The notes under the pieces: generated by a model | What the model saw: the letters and a program-made list of their open reading frames with translations, nothing else | Told to the model about the DNA's origin: nothing | Databases searched by the model: none | Position numbers and translations under genes: made by a program | NCBI RefSeq assembly: GCF_028435365.1 | Contig: NZ_JAGTJJ010000127.1 | Location: 1-11,232 of the forward strand | From: Polyangium jinanense | GTDB taxonomy: Bacteria; Myxococcota; Polyangia; Polyangiales; Polyangiaceae | Direction of reading: 5' to 3' | Length of the DNA stretch: 11,232 bases | Shown: piece by piece, positions 1 through 5,635 of the stretch | Layout: every line of letters begins with the position of its first letter | Position numbering within the stretch: the first letter of the stretch is position 1

Positions 1-25
1 CATCAGCCGCGGGCTCGAACGACTG

Positions 26-53
26 GCACCCGCAGCAGAGATGCTACGGGTGC
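26..53. repeat. Imperfect palindrome (12-bp stem, 4-nt loop)
   Basis: Positions 26-37 pair with 42-53 around the loop GAGA, with one mismatch (C33/A46 on the plus strand, a G-U pair if transcribed leftward). No T-tract follows on either strand, so it does not look like an intrinsic terminator. It lies in gene-free DNA that also carries the hairpin repeats at 113-143 and 240-359, but its sequence differs from theirs. It could be part of a larger repeat unit or the 3' end of something beyond the left edge. Confidence 0.5.
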
Positions 54-112
54 TCAGGGAGAATGGGCTCGCGAGATGAGACCAATGCTCAGGCCAGGGG
101 CTGGACCCGGGG

Positions 113-143
113 TCGATGAACTGCGCGATGCGCAGTTCATCGA
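113..143. repeat. Hairpin repeat H1 (14-bp perfect stem, GAT loop)
   Basis: Positions 113-126 are a perfect reverse complement of 130-143, with the loop GAT at 127-129. The inner nine stem bases (GAACTGCGC) match those of the hairpins at 240-270 and 11200-11230, while the outer bases are TCGAT instead of TGGAA or GGGAA. The preceding 90-112 (CCAGGGGCTGGACCCGGGG region) looks like a decayed version of the sequence next to the right-hand hairpin, in the same orientation. H1 is therefore probably a degenerate or shortened copy of that element. Function is unknown; a REP-like dispersed repeat is the best guess. Confidence 0.7.
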
Positions 144-239
144 ACAGGCCGATTCAAGACCAGCGAAGGCCCTGCCAAACCAAGACGCCGCGCTGACGTG
201 TCGATTGGCAACGCTGTCTGTAGTCTTGCCACCGGCCCG

Positions 240-359
240 TGGAAGAACTGCGCGATGCGCAGTTCTTCCAACTCGAGTCCAGGGCTTGCCCTGGTTCGGG
301 TCGAGGGGCGAACAGCCCCCGCGGGGCCCGGGGCAGCGCCCCGGCGCGGCGGCCCCAAG
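240..359 (+). repeat. Dispersed hairpin-plus-GC-rich repeat element, left copy
   Basis: The element starts with a 14-bp hairpin (240-253 pairing with 257-270, loop GAT). A short variable stretch follows (271-276), then an 83-nt block (277-359) that is identical to the reverse complement of 11111-11193. The block contains further self-complementary parts: CCAGGGCTTGCCCTGG at 279-294 and CCGGGGC-AGC-GCCCCGG at about 328-344. It ends seven bases before the stop codon of the leftward gene at 367, so it lies in that gene's 3' region and may affect transcript ending or stability. It has no coding signal of its own; the reading frames crossing it are not gene-like. A REP/REPIN- or MITE-like element is likely, of no family I recognise. 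Confidence 0.85.
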
Positions 360-366
360 GGTGAAA

Positions 367-927
367 TCAGGGCAGAAGCCGCGAGAGGAAGCTCCACTTC
401 GTCGACTGCCCGGACTTCATTGCTAGAACCGCCGTGATGCCGATGACGCCCGCTGTGCACGCCAGGTTGATCGGACCCATCACGCTCAGAAAGCGCATGA
501 GGCCTCTCGCCTTCTCGGGCGTCCGGGCTGACGGCTCGTTGCCCGATTGCACGGGCACGGCGCCTTCTGGGGCCTGCTTGCCGAGCTCCTGACCGCTCAG
601 GATGTTCGCCGCGCCCGTGAGGACGGCGGCGCCGAGCAGGATGTCCTTCGCCAGGACGAGCCCGTGCGTCTCCTTGTCGATCGACCGCCCCGAGATCGCC
701 GCGCGACCGATGAACCACGTCAGCGCCGCGATGCCCAGGCTCGCCGCGGTCACCATGTTGTAGCTGTTCCATGCGTCGTGCAGGACCTGCCCTCGCTCCT
801 GCTCGGAGTCGATGTCCTGGACCGCGCGGTGCAGCGCGAGCTTGCCGAACAGCGGACCACCGAAGCCGGCCGCGAGGCCGAGATCATGCAGCACCCAGGC
901 GGACGTCGAGAGCACGGCCATGGTCAT
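367..927 (-). CDS. Hypothetical four-helix integral membrane protein
   Basis: A 186-residue protein of no family I recognise. Hydrophobic segments at about residues 5-30, 57-76, 88-111 and 146-170 suggest four membrane helices in the inner membrane. Between helices 3 and 4 is a polar stretch rich in Gln, Glu and Pro (about 112-142), and the C-terminus is short and basic. The ATG at 927 follows AGGAAGGGAGA, a reasonable ribosome-binding sequence. A second ATG two codons on (921) is also possible. The open frame continues upstream of this start only because GC-rich DNA has few stops, and the translation there is low-complexity Arg/Glu/Gly-rich and not protein-like. The gene is divergent from the 1075 gene across 147 bp. 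The hairpin repeat element ends seven bases past its stop. The gene is probably real; its function is unknown. Confidence 0.72.
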   Translation of the reverse strand: MTMAVLSTSAWVLHDLGLAAGFGGPLFGKLALHRAVQDIDSEQERGQVLHDAWNSYNMVTAASLGIAALTWFIGRAAISGRSIDKETHGLVLAKDILLGAAVLTGAANILSGQELGKQAPEGAVPVQSGNEPSARTPEKARGLMRFLSVMGPINLACTAGVIGITAVLAMKSGQSTKWSFLSRLLP

Positions 928-968
928 TCTCCCTTCCTGACGAATGCATCGGCCCCGGGGGGACCGTC

Positions 969-994
969 TTGCACACCGGCGCGACGGTTTGCAC
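969..994. promoter_or_regulatory. Direct TTGCAC repeats, 20 bp apart
   Basis: TTGCAC occurs at 969-974 and 989-994, with start points exactly 20 bp apart, in the divergent intergenic region. Two copies on one DNA face at about two helical turns could be an operator for a dimeric or cooperative regulator. In GC-rich DNA a chance repeat of six bases is quite possible, so this is weak. Confidence 0.2.
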
Positions 995-1037
995 GAGCGA
1001 TGCCGCCGGCTCGACGTGCCCGCCTGGGCGCTCATCG

Positions 1038-1067
1038 TTGAAATCCCTCGCCCGACGCCTGTACAAC
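1038..1067 (+). promoter_or_regulatory. Candidate sigma70-type promoter, possibly giving a leaderless mRNA
   Basis: TTGAAA (1038-1043) matches five of six bases of TTGACA, and TACAAC (1062-1067) matches four of six of TATAAT, with an 18-bp spacer. Transcription would begin about 1073-1076, at or next to the GTG start at 1075. There is no good ribosome-binding sequence before that GTG, which fits a leaderless transcript. The evidence is sequence resemblance only. Confidence 0.35.
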
Positions 1068-1074
1068 GGACCTC

Positions 1075-2028
1075 GTGAGCCGGATCGACCCCTCCCAGAA
1101 GACGCTCGTCGAGCAGCTCCGCGCCCTCGCCGGCGTCTCTGCCGACACGAACGAGTTCGTCATCGTCAAGCAAGAGGGCCGGACCATTCACGTCCGCTTC
1201 AGCCCGGGATCGACCGACTCGCTCGACGTCAAGACACCCATCTCGGAGCAGGGCTCCTCGCCGCGCTTCGTCCAGGCGGGGTACCGCAATGGCCGCCGCG
1301 AGGGGCCGCTCCTCGTCCCGCGGCCCATGAACCTCGTGCTCCGCAAGGAGACTGCGGCGAATCGCCAGGGCAAGGCCGACGGCGTCGATCGCGAAATTCA
1401 GACCGGTGATCCCGCGTTCGACGACGCGGTCTTCATTGATACATTGCTCAACGATGATCTCGTCCGCGCCGTCCTCGCCTCCCCCGACGCCCGCGCCGCG
1501 ATCCTCTCGCTCCTCGGCGACAATTGCGCGGTGATCCGCATCGACGACTCGACCGCGGGCAACATCTCGCTCGACCTCGTCGAGTTCACCCAGCCCGCGC
1601 CCGATCAGCAGCGCGGCGCGCGTATTGTCGACGCCCTCGCCCGCCTCGCCGCGTCCTTGCCTCCCATCCGGGCGAGCGGCGAGACGCCTCCGGTCGACAA
1701 CCAGTCCGCGGCGGCCACGGCTGGCTGCGTCTTCGCCTTCCTCGGCCTCATCGGCACCCCCATGGCCGTGTACGGCCTCGCGCCGAGCGGCTGCGTCGAA
1801 TCGGACGGCGAAGGATCGAGCCTCGTGTGCAGCGCGGGCCCGCAATGTTGCGAGCCCCTCTGGACGGGTTTTTTCGTGGGCCTCCTTCTGAGCCTGCCAG
1901 TTATCGCTTTCCTCCATCGAATCGTGCGCGGAAAACCGAACTCCTCGACGAGCCGGTTCGTCTTGCAATGCGCCACCCTCGTCGTGTTCGCGGAGCTCGG
2001 GCTCGTCGCCTCGCGCCTGTGGCGCTAG
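1075..2028 (+). CDS. Hypothetical membrane protein, soluble N-domain plus three C-terminal helices
   Basis: A 317-residue protein with a soluble N-terminal part of about 210 residues. Three hydrophobic segments follow, at about 215-236, 262-284 and 294-315. The loop between helices 1 and 2 holds four cysteines (C240, C252, C258, C259), which could form disulfides if it faces the periplasm. Residues 111-119 (GDPAFDDAV) begin a stretch that aligns by eye with GDKLWDQHV in the 9242 protein. I recognise no named family. The start is GTG at 1075. The only GGA lies too close to serve as a good ribosome-binding site, and a candidate promoter sits at 1038-1067, so the message may be leaderless. It is the first gene of the rightward cluster, and the next gene begins 34 bp after its stop. 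Function is unknown. Confidence 0.78.
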   Translation: MSRIDPSQKTLVEQLRALAGVSADTNEFVIVKQEGRTIHVRFSPGSTDSLDVKTPISEQGSSPRFVQAGYRNGRREGPLLVPRPMNLVLRKETAANRQGKADGVDREIQTGDPAFDDAVFIDTLLNDDLVRAVLASPDARAAILSLLGDNCAVIRIDDSTAGNISLDLVEFTQPAPDQQRGARIVDALARLAASLPPIRASGETPPVDNQSAAATAGCVFAFLGLIGTPMAVYGLAPSGCVESDGEGSSLVCSAGPQCCEPLWTGFFVGLLLSLPVIAFLHRIVRGKPNSSTSRFVLQCATLVVFAELGLVASRLWR

Positions 2029-2046
2029 GGTCGGCGACGCGCTACC

Positions 2047-2061
2047 CGGAGGAATCCTCCG
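2047..2061 (+). promoter_or_regulatory. Ribosome-binding site inside a small hairpin
   Basis: CGGAGG (2047-2052) pairs perfectly with CCTCCG (2056-2061) around the loop AAT, immediately before the ATG at 2063. The GGAGG is also the Shine-Dalgarno sequence of the CapA-like gene, at a spacing of about 10. The stem would hide it unless melted, by ribosomes finishing the upstream gene (stop at 2028) or by another factor. This could couple translation of the two genes. Structure is seen in sequence; effect is inferred. Confidence 0.45.
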
Positions 2062-2062
2062 C

Positions 2063-3295
2063 ATGGCTCCGCCCCGTATCACCGCTCCCCTCGCCCTCGC
2101 GCTCGTCGTGGCCGCGGCCGCGTGTGGGAATGATCGCGAAGGCACCCCGAACCTCGCGCCCGCCCCGATGCCCTCGGCGACCGCGCCCGCGCTCCCGGAT
2201 CCTCGAGCCGAGGACGCGGGCGACGCTGCGCCGGATGCGCCGAAAACCCCCGCATTCGTCACCGTTTTCGCCGCGGGGGACGTGAGCTTCGGGCGCCTCG
2301 TCGGCCAGATCCTCCTGCGCGAGCCGGATCGCGCCCTGTTTGCCCCGATGGAACACCTCCTCCGCGCGGCCGACGTCCGGTTCGTCAACCTGGAGGGGCC
2401 CATCAGCGATCAGGGAAACGAGACCGTCTCTCCCGAGAACAACCTCGTCTTCAATGGTCCCCCCGCCTCGGCCGACGTCCTCGCGCGCGCCGGGATTGAC
2501 GTCGTCTCCACGGCGAACAACCACGCCTGGGATTACGGCAAATCGGCCATGCTGGAGACCCTCGATCACCTCGACCGCGTCTCCGTCCTCCACGCGGGCA
2601 CGGGCGCGACCCTCGAAAAGGCCTTCGAGCCCGCGATCCTCACGCGCCGCGGGTTCCGGCTCGCTTTCCTCGCGGTCACCGACGTCTGGAACCAGGGCGT
2701 CCTCTCCAGACACCCAGGCCGCGCCCACGTCGCCGGAGCCGATCGCGAAGCCCTCGTGCGCGCCGTGCGGGCCCTCCGCGAACGGAGCGACATCGACGCG
2801 ATCCTCGTCAGTTATCACGGCGGCGAGGAATACCGCGAAGACCCACTTCCCGGCACACGCGCCCTCGCCGAGGCCGTGATCGACGCGGGCGCCGACGCTT
2901 TCCTCGGCCACCACCCGCACGTCGTGCAGGGCGTCTCGTTCCACGCCGGAAAGCCCATCGTCTACAGCCTCGGCAACCTGCTCATGCGCATGCACAGCGG
3001 CCACCCGTGGACCGAGATGGGCCTCGCCGTCAAACTCGAGCTCGAAAAAGGCGCCCCTCCCCGCCTCTTCGTGTGTCCGTTTCGCATTCACGGCATCGAG
3101 CCGATCCCCCTCGCCAAGGATCCTCGACGCAAGGCCTACGAATCTCACTTTTTCGGTCGATTCCAGGCCTTGTCGCGCCGCGTCGGAAGCGCGAGCCTCG
3201 GCCCCGCCGGTGAGGACGGATGCGCGCCCGTCGCACTGCCTTCCAGCACCGAAAAGCCGAGATCCGCGGATTCTCCTGCATCGAACTTTCCGTAG
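2063..3295 (+). CDS. CapA-family metallophosphatase-fold lipoprotein
   Basis: A 410-residue protein of the CapA/PGA_cap family (metallophosphatase superfamily). The N-terminus has a hydrophobic segment ending in AAAC (C21), a lipobox, with Gly at +2, so it is probably a lipoprotein. A Pro/Ala-rich linker of about 40 residues follows. The catalytic-fold motifs appear in the usual order: GDVSFGR (D73), NLEGPISD (N109, E111), TANNHAWDYG (N153, H154), SYHGG (H252), GHHPHVVQG (H283, H284, H286) and YSLGNLL (about 301-307). These are the expected metal-binding positions. CapA itself takes part in poly-gamma-glutamate capsule export, but no capB or capC gene is present here and many homologues lack that role, so the substrate is unknown. 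It sits between a membrane protein gene and an exported propeller-like protein gene, with 34-bp and 26-bp gaps. The ATG at 2063 follows GGAGG, which lies in a hairpin. Confidence 0.88.
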   Translation: MAPPRITAPLALALVVAAAACGNDREGTPNLAPAPMPSATAPALPDPRAEDAGDAAPDAPKTPAFVTVFAAGDVSFGRLVGQILLREPDRALFAPMEHLLRAADVRFVNLEGPISDQGNETVSPENNLVFNGPPASADVLARAGIDVVSTANNHAWDYGKSAMLETLDHLDRVSVLHAGTGATLEKAFEPAILTRRGFRLAFLAVTDVWNQGVLSRHPGRAHVAGADREALVRAVRALRERSDIDAILVSYHGGEEYREDPLPGTRALAEAVIDAGADAFLGHHPHVVQGVSFHAGKPIVYSLGNLLMRMHSGHPWTEMGLAVKLELEKGAPPRLFVCPFRIHGIEPIPLAKDPRRKAYESHFFGRFQALSRRVGSASLGPAGEDGCAPVALPSSTEKPRSADSPASNFP

Positions 3296-3321
3296 TGCCG
3301 GCCGGGCATTACCCTTCCTAC

Positions 3322-4443
3322 ATGTTCACGCGAAAGCTCCTCCTCGGCCTCGGCGCCTCGTGCGTCGCGGTCGCACTCGCATTCGCTGCCGTCGAACCTC
3401 AGGGCACAAAGGCCGCCCACGCCGCCGCGCCGCCCGAAGTCCGCGGACCTCGCGTGGCCGTCCTGGCCACGTTCCCGGGCGCCGAACACACCTCGCTTTA
3501 TCTCGTCCAGGCCGGCGGAGGCGCGGATCCCGCCCCCGTCGCCACGTTCGCGCACCTGCCCGACGCCGCCGTGCGCGCCGCCGTCGTCCCGGGCACGCCG
3601 TACGTGCTCGCGACGGCCGATACCACGCCCTCGCGCGACGCCTCCTTTCATGCCTCCCTCTTCCGCCTGCGACCCCACGCGCCGCCCGAGGCGCTCGTCG
3701 ATCGGGTCGTCCACGCGAGCCGCCCCCTCGTCACCTCCGCGGGCCGAATCTTCGTCTCCCGCGGCCGCGCCGGCACCGAAATCGAGGGCGGATTGCGCGT
3801 CGATCCGCTCACCGTCGACGAGGTCGACCTTTCCACCGGAAAAACCCGCGCCGTCCATGCCGAGCACGGACACCTCCTTTTCCTCGCGGGCGCGGCGGGC
3901 AAGGAGATCGTCCTTTATCGTGTCCTGCCCGATCACGCCGACGTCGTCGCCGTCGATCCCGATACGGGTGCCGTGCGTCCCATCGTGAAAAACCTACCGC
4001 CCTTCGCCCGCGATTTTTCCATCGACGCGAGCGGTAAAAAGCTCGTCTTCCAGGGCCGCCACGAAACCGACAGCCGCACCTGGGTCATCGACGAGATCGA
4101 TCTCGCCTCCGGCCATGCGCGCCGCCTCTTTTCGAGCCCGAGCATGACCCTCGCCCCGGCCGTCCTCCCGAGCGGCGGTGTCCTTTACAATCCCCCGGGC
4201 CGCGGACTCTCCACGCTCGACGCCGAGGCGCGCGTCGCCGGCCCCCTCGGCCCCGGCGTCGACCTCGTCGCGGCCACGACTGCCGATTCCCGCTGGATCG
4301 CCGCCTTGCACACGCAGCCGAGCTCGCTCGCCGTACCTTTCCTCGTCGATACAGAGGCCGGCGTCGCCTCCGTCCTCCCCGCGCCTCGCGGGAGCCGCGT
4401 GGCCATTGCCGGGTTTTACCCCGCGAACGGAGGTGCTCTTTGA
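3322..4443 (+). CDS. Exported beta-propeller-like (TolB/WD40-like) protein
   Basis: A 373-residue protein. From the ATG at 3322 it has a classical signal peptide: basic FTRK, a hydrophobic core at about residues 6-24, and possible cleavage near AHA at about 32-34. An in-frame ATG at 3220 would bury this signal and overlap the CapA-like gene, so 3322 is preferred although no clear ribosome-binding site precedes it. The mature part is mostly beta-strand-like with repeated units such as EVDLSTGKTRAV, AVDPDTGAVRPIV and EIDLASGHARRLF (D-x-x-[ST]-G turns roughly every 45 residues). These resemble TolB-type or WD40-like propeller blades. No catalytic residues are evident, so it is more likely a binding or scaffold protein. 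It starts 26 bp after the CapA-like gene. Its stop overlaps the next gene's start (TTGA, 4440-4443), and the next gene's strong ribosome-binding site lies within its last codons. Confidence 0.72.
   Translation: MFTRKLLLGLGASCVAVALAFAAVEPQGTKAAHAAAPPEVRGPRVAVLATFPGAEHTSLYLVQAGGGADPAPVATFAHLPDAAVRAAVVPGTPYVLATADTTPSRDASFHASLFRLRPHAPPEALVDRVVHASRPLVTSAGRIFVSRGRAGTEIEGGLRVDPLTVDEVDLSTGKTRAVHAEHGHLLFLAGAAGKEIVLYRVLPDHADVVAVDPDTGAVRPIVKNLPPFARDFSIDASGKKLVFQGRHETDSRTWVIDEIDLASGHARRLFSSPSMTLAPAVLPSGGVLYNPPGRGLSTLDAEARVAGPLGPGVDLVAATTADSRWIAALHTQPSSLAVPFLVDTEAGVASVLPAPRGSRVAIAGFYPANGGAL
4429..4442 (+). promoter_or_regulatory. Strong ribosome-binding site deciding a TTG start
   Basis: GGAGGT at 4429-4434 lies five bases before TTG at 4440, inside the end of the upstream gene. 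The TTG overlaps that gene's TGA stop (TTGA at 4440-4443), a typical coupled arrangement. From this TTG the protein begins with a proper signal peptide, which supports the choice. Confidence 0.7.
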
Positions 4444-5633
4444 GCCCCAAGCACCCCCTCGCCGCCGCCGCCTCGCTCGCCCTCCTCGCCGCGAGCGGCG
4501 GCGCCGCCGCTTATTGCCCTTCGTATACCGCGTCGAGCCCCGCGAACGATCACGGCTGCGCCATCGAGGCCGTGGCCGGGACGAACCCGACGAACGACGA
4601 ATGGAACGTCATCTTCGACCTCGTCTCCCAGGGCCCCGCGGCCTGGGGTGACCAGGGCCCCTCCGTCACCGACATCGGCCAGGGCTGCGGCAAACCCGAG
4701 CCGTACCAATCCGTCTCTGCGCGTTTCCCTTGCGAATTGCTCAAGGCCCTCACGAAGGTCGAGTCCGGCTGGCGCCAGTTCTGCGTCCCCACCCTGCCCG
4801 CGGATCAGGTCGGCGGCGAATCGCGGACCATCATCTCCTTCGATTGCGGTTATGGAATCGGGCAGGTCACGAGCGGCATGCACGTCGGGGAAAACCCGGA
4901 CTTCGACCGTGAGCGTGTCGCCTCGGATCCGTTCTACAACCTCGCCACGAGCACCCGCATCCTCGCGGCGAAATGGAAGGCGACGAACTGCGTCGGCGAC
5001 AACCAGCCCAAGATCGTCGAACACTGGTACACGGCCACGTGGGCCTACAATGGTTTGGCGTACGTGAACAATCCGAACAACCCGAACTACGACCCGAACC
5101 GCGGTGTCTGGAAGCCGTCCGTGGGCGGCGCCGCGCCGTACCAGGAGAAGGTCTACGGGTTCATGGAATTCAATAGCCAGTGGGAGACGATCGAGCCGGC
5201 CTATCCGAACCCCGGCGACATCGGCGGAGGCACGAGCCCGCCCGATCTGCCCGAGCCCGATTGCGCTTCCCCCACGGATTGCGAGAACAAACGCCCGACC
5301 CACGTCACGGCGTGCGCGGGAGCCGTCGGCGGAAGTGGCGGCGCAGGCGGAGGCGGAAGCGGCGGCGCGGGCGGCGGCGGTGGAAGCGGAGGCGCAGGCG
5401 GAAGCGGCGGCGCAGGCGGAAACGGCGGCACAGGCGGCAGCGGAAACGACGGCGGAAGCGGCCCCGGCGGCGGCCCCGGCACCACGGACGACGGCAATGG
5501 CACCGTCCACGGCGTCGTCACGTGTCAGTGCCGCGCCGCGGGCACGAATGATCGGATTCCCGGGTGGCTCGGCCTCGGCTCACTCGCCGTCCTGGCGAGC
5601 CTCGGCGCGCGCCGCCGCCGTCCGCGCCTCTAG
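4440..5633 (+). CDS. Lysozyme-fold (SLT-like) secreted protein with Gly/Ser linker and MYXO-CTERM tail
   Basis: A 397-residue protein. It has a signal peptide (residues 1-24, cleavage likely after GAAA). A lysozyme-like domain spans about 90-250: LLKALTKVESGW with candidate catalytic Glu108, CGYGIGQVT (136-144), NLATSTRILAAKW (167-179) and WYTATWAYNG (196-205). These match the order of motifs in soluble lytic transglycosylases (SLT/GH23-type), which cleave peptidoglycan glycan strands. Many cysteines (26, 40, 83, 98, 115, 136, 184) suggest disulfides and an extracytoplasmic location. A Gly/Ser/Ala linker fills 297-347. The tail has TCQC (361-364), a hydrophobic helix (about 375-390) and RRRRPRL, which fits the MYXO-CTERM signal thought to be processed by myxosortase for surface display. 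The start is TTG at 4440 with GGAGGT five bases upstream. It is the last gene of the cluster, and the convergent gene's stop is 2 bp away. Activity is inferred from motifs. Confidence 0.85.
   Translation: MSPKHPLAAAASLALLAASGGAAAYCPSYTASSPANDHGCAIEAVAGTNPTNDEWNVIFDLVSQGPAAWGDQGPSVTDIGQGCGKPEPYQSVSARFPCELLKALTKVESGWRQFCVPTLPADQVGGESRTIISFDCGYGIGQVTSGMHVGENPDFDRERVASDPFYNLATSTRILAAKWKATNCVGDNQPKIVEHWYTATWAYNGLAYVNNPNNPNYDPNRGVWKPSVGGAAPYQEKVYGFMEFNSQWETIEPAYPNPGDIGGGTSPPDLPEPDCASPTDCENKRPTHVTACAGAVGGSGGAGGGGSGGAGGGGGSGGAGGSGGAGGNGGTGGSGNDGGSGPGGGPGTTDDGNGTVHGVVTCQCRAAGTNDRIPGWLGLGSLAVLASLGARRRRPRL
5328..5480 (+). repeat. In-frame Gly/Ser/Ala-coding low-complexity repeat
   Basis: Short imperfect units of the type GGC-GGA-AGC / GGC-GCA-GGC repeat through this stretch and encode a GGSGGAGG-type linker (residues 297-347 of the lysozyme-fold protein). 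The codons vary (GGC, GGA, GGT) but the amino-acid pattern holds. The linker probably spaces the enzyme from the cell surface. Such DNA is prone to slippage, so linker length may vary among strains. Confidence 0.85.
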
Positions 5634-5635
5634 CC

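Noticed and set aside
1..60. Possible tRNA on the minus strand (TTCGAGCCC-like stretch)
   Set aside because: No cloverleaf can be drawn: the T-arm does not pair and no acceptor stem is present. Only the hairpin at 26-53 is supported.
198..437. Small open frames crossing the left repeat element
   Set aside because: Their sequence is dictated by the repeat, they run into the opposite gene, and they lack convincing starts.
928..2403. Leftward open frame extending the 367-927 gene to 678 residues
   Set aside because: The upstream translation is low-complexity and overlaps two well-supported rightward genes. It is a shadow of GC-rich coding DNA; the real start is at 927.
2042..3148. Leftward 368-residue open frame
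   Set aside because: It lies opposite the CapA-like gene, whose motifs are unmistakable. The composition (Glu/Asp/Val/Arg-rich) is that of an antisense shadow.
2063..3295. Poly-gamma-glutamate capsule locus
   Set aside because: Only the CapA-like protein is present; there is no CapB ligase or CapC partner.
5328..5480. Short repeats that might suggest a CRISPR array
   Set aside because: The units are 9-12 bp, in frame, without unique spacers, and encode a Gly/Ser linker.
4416..5510. Leftward 364-residue Ala-rich open frame
   Set aside because: It is the antisense of the lysozyme-fold gene. The Ala/Ser repeats are the complement of the Gly/Ser linker codons.
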